From: JBGSWL01 sp041752455
GTDB taxonomy: Bacteria > Pseudomonadota > Alphaproteobacteria > Rhizobiales > Rhizobiaceae
Length of the DNA stretch: 10,207 nucleotides
Assembly: GCA_041752455.1 (NCBI GenBank)
Contig: JBGSWL010000079.1
Span: 1-10,207, forward strand
Direction: 5' to 3'
A model generated the notes under the pieces. The model saw only the letters and a program-made list of their open reading frames with translations. It made no database searches and was not told where the DNA came from. Positions 4,525 through 10,207 of this stretch are shown piece by piece (the stretch's first letter is position 1; every line of letters begins with the position of its first letter). The translations under genes and the position numbers were made by a program.

Positions 4525-5771
4525 TGTTTGCCAACCCCCCTGCCGGCAAGCGCTACGGCGTCATGGTCTGCGGCCATGGCAGCCGCAACAAGAACGCCGT
4601 CGGCGAATTCGCCAAACTGGCCGAACGGCTGCGCGAGCGCTTTCCGGCGGTTCCGGTGGACTATGGCTATCTGGAATTTGCCAATCCGGTGATCCACAAA
4701 GGCCTCGATGCGCTGAAAGAAGCCGGTGCCAACCATATCCTGGCGGTTCCGGGCATGCTGTTTGCCGCAGGCCATGCCAAGAACGACATTCCGTCGGTTC
4801 TCAATTCCTGGGCGGCGGCCAACCGCGATGTGCAGGTCGACTATGGCCGGGAGTTTGGCATCGACCTCCGGATGATCCGCGCTGCTGGTGCCCGCATCGA
4901 GGAGGCGCTCGTCGCTTCCGGTTGGAGCCAAGGCGAGCCGCTGCATGACACGATGCTGGTGGTCGTCGGGCGCGGAGCGTCTGACCCGGACGCCAATTCC
5001 AACGTCACCAAGGTGATGCGCATGCTCTGGGAAGGCATGGGGTTCGGCTGGGGCGAGACCGCCTATTCGGGCGTCACCTTTCCGCTGGTCGGTCCCGGCC
5101 TCGAGCATGCTGCCAAGCTTGGCTACAAGCGGATCGTCGTGTTCCCGTATTTCCTGTTCACTGGCGTGCTGGTCAAACGAATCTATCAGGCAACCGACGA
5201 GGCGGCAGCGGCGCATCCCGACATTTCCTTCGTCAAGGCGGGATACCTGAACGACCATGATCTGGTGATCGACACGATGGTCGAGCGGGTGCGCGAAATC
5301 CTCGAAGGCACCAACAACATGAATTGCCAGATGTGCAAATATCGCGAGCAGGCGCTTGGCTTTGAAGCCGAAGTCGGCCTCGCGCAAATGAGCCATCACC
5401 ATCATGTGGAAGGCGTTGGCGGGGCGCCGGAGAACTGCCCGTGTATGGGCGATTGCGATGGCCGTTGCCGCGACAAGGCGTTCTGCGCGTTGCATGGCAT
5501 CGAGTGGACGCCGGTGCACAGCCACGCGGTGCCGGGTCCTCTGGAGCCGGTTGCTAACGCAGGCCGGCATCAGCATGCCGATGGCACGTGGCATGACGAC
5601 CACGATCATCATCACCATGATCACGACCACGGGCATGACCATCACCATGCGCACGGGCACGCGCACGATCATGCCCATGACCATGGCCACGATCATGGCC
5701 ACCACCATCACCCCTATCCCCATGCCGATCACCCGCTCGGGCCGAAGAGCATGGAGCGCGACAAGGGCTGA
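4524..5771 (+). CDS. cbiX: Sirohydrochlorin cobaltochelatase CbiX, long form with MXCXXC and His-rich tail
   Basis: CbiX inserts Co2+ into sirohydrochlorin without ATP, the early cobalt-insertion step. The 415-residue protein has two chelatase-like halves. The first carries the active-site histidines in VCGHGSRNKN (His18) and FAAGHAKNDIP (His84). The second includes VVVGRGASDPDANSN (146-160) and FPYFLFTGVLVKRIYQ (207-222). After residue 265 comes MNCQMC (266-271). This matches the MXCXXC motif reported to hold a [4Fe-4S] centre in long CbiX. More cysteines follow (305, 307, 311, 315, 321) in ENCPCMGDCDGRCRDKAFC, then a His/Asp tail (about 349-403). The ATG at 4524 is preferred because it follows the preceding stop by overlap and leaves the usual N-terminus. 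In a genome that also has CobN, it may serve early cobalt insertion, cobalt storage or siroheme synthesis; sequence alone does not decide. Confidence 0.93.
   Translation: MFANPPAGKRYGVMVCGHGSRNKNAVGEFAKLAERLRERFPAVPVDYGYLEFANPVIHKGLDALKEAGANHILAVPGMLFAAGHAKNDIPSVLNSWAAANRDVQVDYGREFGIDLRMIRAAGARIEEALVASGWSQGEPLHDTMLVVVGRGASDPDANSNVTKVMRMLWEGMGFGWGETAYSGVTFPLVGPGLEHAAKLGYKRIVVFPYFLFTGVLVKRIYQATDEAAAAHPDISFVKAGYLNDHDLVIDTMVERVREILEGTNNMNCQMCKYREQALGFEAEVGLAQMSHHHHVEGVGGAPENCPCMGDCDGRCRDKAFCALHGIEWTPVHSHAVPGPLEPVANAGRHQHADGTWHDDHDHHHHDHDHGHDHHHAHGHAHDHAHDHGHDHGHHHHPYPHADHPLGPKSMERDKG
5568..5732 (+). repeat. Low-complexity His/Asp codon tract in cbiX
   Basis: This stretch is a run of CAT/CAC and GAT/GAC codons with short imperfect repeats such as CATGGCCAC and CATGACCA. 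It encodes the metal-binding tail of CbiX (residues 349-403). It also opens long spurious frames on both strands, including a Met/Val-rich antisense one. Length variation between strains is likely because the tract is repetitive. Confidence 0.85.
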
Positions 5772-5776
5772 CAGGC

Positions 5777-7381
5777 GTGGGACTGTTCGATCGCTATCTC
5801 GTCGTCGATTGGTCGGCGAACGGGTCGCCCAAGACTGGCAAGGATTCGATCTGGCTAGCGCTTGCCGGGCCGGACGGCCTTCTGCGTGCGCCGGAAAACC
5901 CGCCGACACGCCATGCGGCCATGGCCCGCGTTCGGGCGATTTGTGCCGAGGCGCTTTCTGCCGGTCATCGGTTGTTTGCGGGTTTCGACTTCCCGTTCGG
6001 CTATCCGCAGGGTGCGGCGCTGGCGATGGCCGGGGACGGCTCCTGGCAGGCGGTCTGGGCGCTGCTGTCCGAGCGACTGACGGACGCCAATGACAATGCC
6101 AACAACAGCTATGATCTGGCGGCGGCGCTGAACCGCGAGGCCTTTGCCGATGCGGGCGAGGGGCCGTTCTGGGGCCATCCGCACCACCATGGCGGACGGT
6201 ATGACGGACTTGCGCCGACCAAGCCGTTGCAAACCTCCGTCGCGCCGTTTCGCCATGCGGAACGGTCGGCCAGGGGCGCGAAATCGCTCTGGCAGTTGTC
6301 TTACAACGGGTCGGTCGGCCGCCAGGCGATCACCGGCATGGCGCATCTGGAGCGGCTGCGCCACGACCCGGACTTCAAGGAACAGATCGCCATCTGGCCG
6401 TTCGAGACGGGCTTTGCAGATGATGTGTCGAAGCCGATCACGTTCGCAGAGGTGTATCCGTCGCTTTTCCCGGTGATGGCCCTGCCGGGCGAAGCGAGGG
6501 ACAGCGCGCAGGTGCGCATGCTTGCCGAGCGGTTCGCCGCGCTCGATGCGGCCGGGCAGTTCATGGAGCTGCTGGAGCGGCCCGCCGACATGAGCGATGC
6601 AGTTGCCGATGATGTTTTGCGGGAAGAAGGCTGGATCGTCGGGGCGGGGATGGACACATCTCGAACCCTCGTCCTTCGACAGGCTCAGGATGAGGGTTCG
6701 CAGCGTGTTCCCACCCCTCACCCTGAGCCTGTCGAAGGGCGAGGGGTGATGTCGTTCTCCTACATCCGCGACCCGGCGGCCATCTACGCAGCATCGTTTG
6801 CCATGATTGCCGCAGAGGTGGATCTGTCATCCCACAGCCCGGCGATGGCGGCGGTGGTCACCCGGCTGGTGCATGCCTGCGGCATGACCGACATCGTCGA
6901 CGACCTTGCCTTCACGCAAGGCGCGGCGGAAGCGGGCATCGCGGCGCTCCTCCGGGGAGTGCCGATCTGGTGCGATGTGGAGATGGTGCGCGCCGGTATC
7001 ATCGCGCGCCTCTTGCCGGACGGTTGCGTCGCCAGCGCCACCCTGAAGAACGTCGCCCCCGATGCGACGGGCAACACCCGCTCGGCGCTGGCTGTCGACC
7101 TCTGGCAGCCGCTTGACGGCTCGATCTGCGTGATCGGAAACGCGCCGACGGCACTCTTTGCCCTCTTGGAACGGATCGAGGCGACCGGGCAAAAGCCGGC
7201 GCTCATCATCGGCATTCCGGTCGGGTTTGTCGGCGCGGTGGAATCCAAGGCAGCGCTTGCGGCTTTCGGCAACGGCGTGCCGTTCATCACCGTGCATGGG
7301 CGGCGCGGCGGGTCGGCAATGGCCGCGTCCGTGGTCAACGCGCTTGCAACGCTGGCGCTCGCAGAGGAAATAGCCTCATGA
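5777..7381 (+). CDS. cobH: Two-part protein: uncharacterised N-terminal region joined to precorrin-8X methylmutase CobH
   Basis: CobH moves a methyl group from C-11 to C-12, turning precorrin-8X into hydrogenobyrinic acid. Residues 325-534 are a complete 210-residue CobH: YIRDPAAIYAASF, RLVHACGMTDIV with the catalytic His366, GVPIWCDVEMV, GNTRSALAVDLW, IGNAPTALFALLE, IPVGFVGAVESK and VHGRRGGSAMAA. Residues 1-295 are a different, intact region with VVDWSA (9-14), FAGFDFPFGYP (67-77), VYPSLFPV (226-233) and DDVLREEGWIVGAG (278-291). This resembles the DUF429/RNase H-like fold at low certainty. Residues 296-324 are encoded by an inverted palindromic repeat read in frame. The GTG start at 5777 has AAGGG (5763-5767) upstream, and the gene begins five bases after cbiX. 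The stop overlaps cobL (ATGA, 7378-7381). It may be one fusion protein, or CobH may also start at its own ATG at 6749. Confidence 0.9.
   Translation: MGLFDRYLVVDWSANGSPKTGKDSIWLALAGPDGLLRAPENPPTRHAAMARVRAICAEALSAGHRLFAGFDFPFGYPQGAALAMAGDGSWQAVWALLSERLTDANDNANNSYDLAAALNREAFADAGEGPFWGHPHHHGGRYDGLAPTKPLQTSVAPFRHAERSARGAKSLWQLSYNGSVGRQAITGMAHLERLRHDPDFKEQIAIWPFETGFADDVSKPITFAEVYPSLFPVMALPGEARDSAQVRMLAERFAALDAAGQFMELLERPADMSDAVADDVLREEGWIVGAGMDTSRTLVLRQAQDEGSQRVPTPHPEPVEGRGVMSFSYIRDPAAIYAASFAMIAAEVDLSSHSPAMAAVVTRLVHACGMTDIVDDLAFTQGAAEAGIAALLRGVPIWCDVEMVRAGIIARLLPDGCVASATLKNVAPDATGNTRSALAVDLWQPLDGSICVIGNAPTALFALLERIEATGQKPALIIGIPVGFVGAVESKAALAAFGNGVPFITVHGRRGGSAMAASVVNALATLALAEEIAS
6662..6747. repeat. 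Inverted pair of palindromic repeat units inside the cobH fusion gene
   Basis: CCTTCGACAGGCTCAGG (6673-6689) and its exact reverse complement CCTGAGCCTGTCGAAGG (6722-6738) form the core. The match extends to about 31 bases on each side (6666-6696 against the 3' copy) with two mismatches. Each unit is also a hairpin by itself: CGAACCCTC (6662-6670) pairs with GAGGGTTCG (6692-6700), and ACCCCTC (6713-6719) pairs with GAGGGGT (6741-6747). A spacer of about 12-20 bases separates the units. I recognise the core as a repeat common between genes in alphaproteobacteria (from memory, not searched). Here it is fully open in frame and supplies the peptide segments LVLRQAQDEG and HPEPVEGRG, which often mark this repeat in predicted proteins. 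Confidence 0.88.
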
Positions 7382-8583
7382 CGACAGAACCCTGGCTGCA
7401 CGTGATCGGCATCGGCGAAGACGGAATGGATGGCCTGTCGGCGCACGCGCGGCGCATCGTCGAGGATGCCGAGGTGATCATCGGCGGCGACCGGCACCAC
7501 CGCCTGTCGGACAGGGTGACGGCCGAGCGCATCGCGTGGCCATCGCCGTTCGATGCGATGATCGAAACGATCCGCGCACAAAAGGGCCGCCGTGCCGTCG
7601 TGCTGGTGACCGGCGATCCGCTCTGGTATTCGGTCGGCGCGCGCATCACGCGGGGCATCGATCCGGCGGAGATCGTGTTTCATCCGCAGTTGTCTTCGTT
7701 CCAGTGGGCGGCCTGCCGCATGGGCTGGTCGCTTGCCGACGTGGAGACCCTGACGGTGCATGGCCGGCCGGCGGAGCAGATCATTGCCTACATCCACCCC
7801 GGCGCGCGGCTGTTGCTGCTGACCAAGGATCGCACGTCACCAAAGACTGTCGCCGAGATTTTGTCAGTGAATGGTTACGGTCAGTCGTCACTGACGGTGC
7901 TTGCTGCGCTCGGCGGGCCAAACGAGCAGCGCGTCGAGATGACGGTTGAAACGGCGCACGACAATGTGCCGGATTTCCATGTGCTGGCGGTCGATTGCGT
8001 AGCCGGGCCTGACGCCGTGGTGCGGCCTCGCACCGGTCTGCCCGACGACGCTTTTGTGCATGACGGCAAGATCACCAAGCGCGCGGTGCGGGCGCTGGCG
8101 CTCGCCAAACTGGTGCCGCTACGTGGTCAACTGCTGTGGGATATCGGCGCCGGATGCGGATCGATCGGCATCGAATGGATGCGCGGTGCGCCGGAAGCAC
8201 GGGCCATCGGCATCGAGCCACAGGAGAAGCGCCGGGCAATGGCGCAGGAGAATGCGCTGAAGCTCGGAGCGCCGCGCCTCGAACTGGTCGATGGTGAAGT
8301 GCCCGGTTGCCTGAGGGACTTGCCCGCGCCGGATGCGGTGTTCATCGGCGGCGGGATATCGATGGAAACCATCGATGCCTCGATAGCGGCGCTCAAACCC
8401 CTGGGTCGCCTCGTCGCCCATGCGGTAACGCTTGAGAGCGAAGCGGTGCTTTTGGCAGCGTTTGCCCGTCACGGCGGCGAATTGCAGCGGATTTCGGTCG
8501 AGACCGCCGATGCGGTCGGGCCGTACCACGGTTGGCGGCCATCAATGCCGGTCGTGCAGTGGTTCCGGGAGAAACGAACATGA
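7378..8583 (+). CDS. cobL: Precorrin-6Y C5,15-methyltransferase (decarboxylating) CobL (CbiE-CbiT fusion)
   Basis: CobL uses two S-adenosylmethionine molecules to methylate C-5 and C-15 of the reduced precorrin-6 and removes the acetate carboxyl at C-12, giving precorrin-8X, the substrate of the CobH encoded just upstream. The 401-residue protein is the normal fused length. The CbiE-type tetrapyrrole methylase half is seen in HVIGIGEDGMDGL (8-20), VTGDPLWYSVG (77-87) and SSFQWAACRMGWSL (106-119). The CbiT half (about 225-401) has AFVHDGKITKRAVRALAL (225-242), the SAM-binding motif LLWDIGAGCGSIGIEW (252-267), and a FIGGG loop (322-326). Both halves look intact. The gene overlaps its neighbours by four bases at each end (ATGA at 7378-7381 and 8580-8583), a sign of one coupled operon. 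Confidence 0.96.
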   Translation: MTTEPWLHVIGIGEDGMDGLSAHARRIVEDAEVIIGGDRHHRLSDRVTAERIAWPSPFDAMIETIRAQKGRRAVVLVTGDPLWYSVGARITRGIDPAEIVFHPQLSSFQWAACRMGWSLADVETLTVHGRPAEQIIAYIHPGARLLLLTKDRTSPKTVAEILSVNGYGQSSLTVLAALGGPNEQRVEMTVETAHDNVPDFHVLAVDCVAGPDAVVRPRTGLPDDAFVHDGKITKRAVRALALAKLVPLRGQLLWDIGAGCGSIGIEWMRGAPEARAIGIEPQEKRRAMAQENALKLGAPRLELVDGEVPGCLRDLPAPDAVFIGGGISMETIDASIAALKPLGRLVAHAVTLESEAVLLAAFARHGGELQRISVETADAVGPYHGWRPSMPVVQWFREKRT

Positions 8584-9302
8584 ACGGCACGCTCTATGGC
8601 GTCGGCGTCGGGCCGGGCGCACCGGATCTCATCACCCTGCGTGCCTTCCGGATCATCACCGGTGCGCCCGTCATCGCCTGGCCGGCACCGGATGTCGGTG
8701 ACAGCTTTGCCCGCTCGATCGTCGCGGCAAGCCTCCGGCCGGACCAGATCGAGATCGCGATCCGCATTCCGATGCGCACGGAGCGCTATCCGGCAGCCGA
8801 CATTTATGACCAGGCCGCCGAAGAGATTGCCGCGCATCTGGAGGAGGGCCGCGATGTGGCCGTGCTGTGCGAGGGCGACCCGTTCTTCTATGGCTCGTTC
8901 ATGTATCTGCATGAGCGGTTGGCACCGCGCTTTGACTGCCAGATCGTGCCGGGCGTTTCGTCGGTGATGGCGGCGGCAGGCGCACTTGGCCTGCCGCTGG
9001 CTTCGCGCAACGACGTGCTGACCATCGTGCCGGGTCCGTCGGATGACGGCAACCTTCGCCAGCAGATTGCGGCGGCAGATGTCACGGTCATCATGAAGCT
9101 TGGCCGCCATGCGGACCGCGTCCGTGCGCTGATCGCCGACATGGGGCTGACGGGACACAGCCACTATGCCGAGCGCGTGACGATTGAAGGCGCTGCGTTC
9201 ACCTGTCCGCTTTCTGATCTCGGCGACCGGCCGGTGCCATATTTTTCGATGATCATCGTGCAACGGTCGACCCAACTTGCCGCGACGGGTGACCGGTCAT
9301 GA
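8580..9302 (+). CDS. cobI: Precorrin-2 C20-methyltransferase CobI
   Basis: CobI methylates C-20 of precorrin-2 to make precorrin-3A, the first step committed to B12 after the siroheme branch. The 240-residue protein shows the tetrapyrrole methylase pattern: LYGVGVGPGAPDLITLRA (5-22), VLCEGDPFFYGSFMYLHERL (95-114), IVPGVSSVMAAAGALGLPL (122-140) and MKLGRHADRV (172-181). The ATG at 8580 overlaps the cobL stop as ATGA, and GGGAG (8567-8571) lies eight bases upstream, so it is preferred over an in-frame start at 8532. CbiL, the cobalt-containing counterpart, is closely related. The accompanying CobH, CobL and CobN favour CobI, although CbiX in the same operon leaves open use of a cobalt-containing substrate. 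Confidence 0.95.
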   Translation: MNGTLYGVGVGPGAPDLITLRAFRIITGAPVIAWPAPDVGDSFARSIVAASLRPDQIEIAIRIPMRTERYPAADIYDQAAEEIAAHLEEGRDVAVLCEGDPFFYGSFMYLHERLAPRFDCQIVPGVSSVMAAAGALGLPLASRNDVLTIVPGPSDDGNLRQQIAAADVTVIMKLGRHADRVRALIADMGLTGHSHYAERVTIEGAAFTCPLSDLGDRPVPYFSMIIVQRSTQLAATGDRS

Positions 9303-10207
9303 CAGTACCCGCGATCATCATCCTGTCCGGCTCGGCGCTGTCCGTTGCGCGGACCATTGCAGCGGAGACCGGCGGCACGGTGCATGGCGCCTCGGCGCGG
9401 CTCGATGCGGCAGATGTTTCGGTTTCGTTTGGCGACGTGAAAACGCATCTGCGCGCGCTGTTTGCTGCCGGTACGCCGATCGTTGCCGTGATGGCTGCGG
9501 GCGCGGTGATCCGCCTTCTGGCGCCGGTTCTTGCCGACAAGCAGGACGAACCGCCGGTGATCGCCGTCAGCGAGGATGGTTCCAGCGTCGTGCCGCTGCT
9601 GGGCGGGCACCATGGCGGCAATGATTTGGCGCGGGTGATCGCTGATGCGCTTTCCGGCCATGCGGCAATCACGACGGCTGGCGACCTGCGCTTCGGGATT
9701 GCACTCGATGCTCCGCCGCCGGGTTGGCGGCTTGGCAATCCGCAGGATGCCAAGGCGGTGATGGCGGAACTGGTCGCGGGGGCGTCGGCGCGGGTGGAAG
9801 GCGAGGCGCCGTGGTTGCTTGAGAGCAAGTTGCCATTGTCTGACGATGGCACTGTCGCCTTGCGAGCGACGCTTGAGGCAACGCCGCCCCGGAATGACGG
9901 AAGTGCAATTTCTTTGACCTACCACCCGCAGCACCTTGTGCTCGGCATCGGCTGCGAGCGCGGTTGCGATCCGGCTGAAGCGATTGCACTGGCCGAGGTA
10001 ACGCTGGCTTCAGCCGGTCTTGCGGCCGGGGCGGTCGGGCTTGTCGCTTCGCTTGACCTGAAGGCGGACGAGACGGCCGTGCACGCCGTTGCAAAGCATT
10101 TCGGTGTGCCAGCGCGGTTCTTCGATGCGGCAACGCTGGAGGCCGAGACGCCGCGGCTGGCGAACCCCTCGGAGGTCGTCTTCGCCGAAGTGGGCTGCCA
10201 TGGCGTG
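9299..10207 (+). CDS. cbiG: CbiG-type cobalamin biosynthesis protein, 3' end beyond window
   Basis: The frame runs 303 codons from an ATG overlapping the cobI stop (ATGA, 9299-9302) to the window edge without a stop. Residues about 55-130 match the CbiG N-terminal domain: AGTPIVAVMAAGAVIRLLAPVL (57-78), then PPVIAVSEDGSSVVPLLGGHHGGND (85-109) and AAITTAGD (122-129). Residues about 212-303 match the CbiG C-terminal (CobE-like) domain: HLVLGIGCERGCDPAEAI (212-229), SLDLKADETAV and ANPSEVVFAEVGCHGV. CbiG opens the delta-lactone of cobalt-precorrin-5A and releases acetaldehyde in the cobalt-early route. In proteobacteria, CbiG can be fused to CobJ, the precorrin-3B C17-methyltransferase. Whether that is so here lies outside the window. 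It continues the coupled operon. Confidence 0.88.
   Translation, partial: MTVPAIIILSGSALSVARTIAAETGGTVHGASARLDAADVSVSFGDVKTHLRALFAAGTPIVAVMAAGAVIRLLAPVLADKQDEPPVIAVSEDGSSVVPLLGGHHGGNDLARVIADALSGHAAITTAGDLRFGIALDAPPPGWRLGNPQDAKAVMAELVAGASARVEGEAPWLLESKLPLSDDGTVALRATLEATPPRNDGSAISLTYHPQHLVLGIGCERGCDPAEAIALAEVTLASAGLAAGAVGLVASLDLKADETAVHAVAKHFGVPARFFDAATLEAETPRLANPSEVVFAEVGCHGV

Noticed and set aside
4425..5909. Very long antisense reading frame opposite cbiX
   Set aside because: It mirrors the GC-rich coding of cbiX. Its Met/Val-rich part is simply the reverse of the His codon tract, and no family is recognisable.
6662..6747. CRISPR-like or transposon-end repeat
   Set aside because: There is only one inverted pair, with no spacer series, no transposase and no target duplication visible. 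A palindromic intergenic-type repeat fits better.

Overview
This window is a stretch of the cobalamin (vitamin B12) biosynthesis region of a GC-rich alphaproteobacterium, most likely Hyphomicrobiales/Rhizobiales. The evidence is a CobN/CobO/CobH/CobI/CobL set of the aerobic-pathway type and several junctions with 1- or 4-base stop/start overlaps. A palindromic repeat with a CCTTCGACAGGCTCAGG core also fits; I recall this type as common in alphaproteobacterial genomes. Genus and species cannot be fixed from the sequence alone.

Layout. (1) 1-697 (+): C-terminal end of cobN, the large cobaltochelatase subunit. (2) 714-1881: two toxin-antitoxin modules tail to tail, a YefM/YoeB pair on the plus strand with a recognisable operator and a VapB/VapC pair on the minus strand. 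They sit between cobN and cobO. (3) 1947-2567 (+): cobO, the corrinoid adenosyltransferase. (4) 2607-3613 (-): a YfcA-like TSUP permease followed by a 56-aa two-helix membrane protein. (5) 3682-4098 (+): a TerB-like protein, divergent from the permease across two tandem dyads. (6) 4099-4335: a non-coding leader. (7) 4336-10207 (+): a tightly packed operon. It contains a small secreted or membrane protein with an HPGH N-terminus, a long cobaltochelatase CbiX with an MXCXXC motif and His-rich tail, a two-part protein ending in CobH, the CbiE-CbiT fusion CobL, CobI, and the start of a CbiG protein cut by the window edge.

How they work together. CobI, CobH and CobL are methylation and rearrangement steps of corrin-ring synthesis. 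CbiG belongs to ring contraction or lactone opening. CobN is part of late cobalt insertion, and CobO adenosylates the corrinoid. CbiX normally inserts cobalt early, at sirohydrochlorin, so the locus mixes markers of the early- and late-insertion routes.

Most notable point. In the cobH gene, an 86-bp inverted pair of palindromic repeat units (6662-6747) lies exactly between an uncharacterised ~295-residue N-terminal region and a complete 210-residue CobH. It is read in frame as a linker, so a repeat insertion appears to have joined two proteins. Other points are the toxin-antitoxin island splitting cobN from cobO, with a textbook YefM operator (two TGTACA cores 12 bp apart), and the unknown role of the N-terminal region. 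I found no wholly new system. No tRNA, rRNA, CRISPR, insertion sequence or convincing rho-independent terminator was found.
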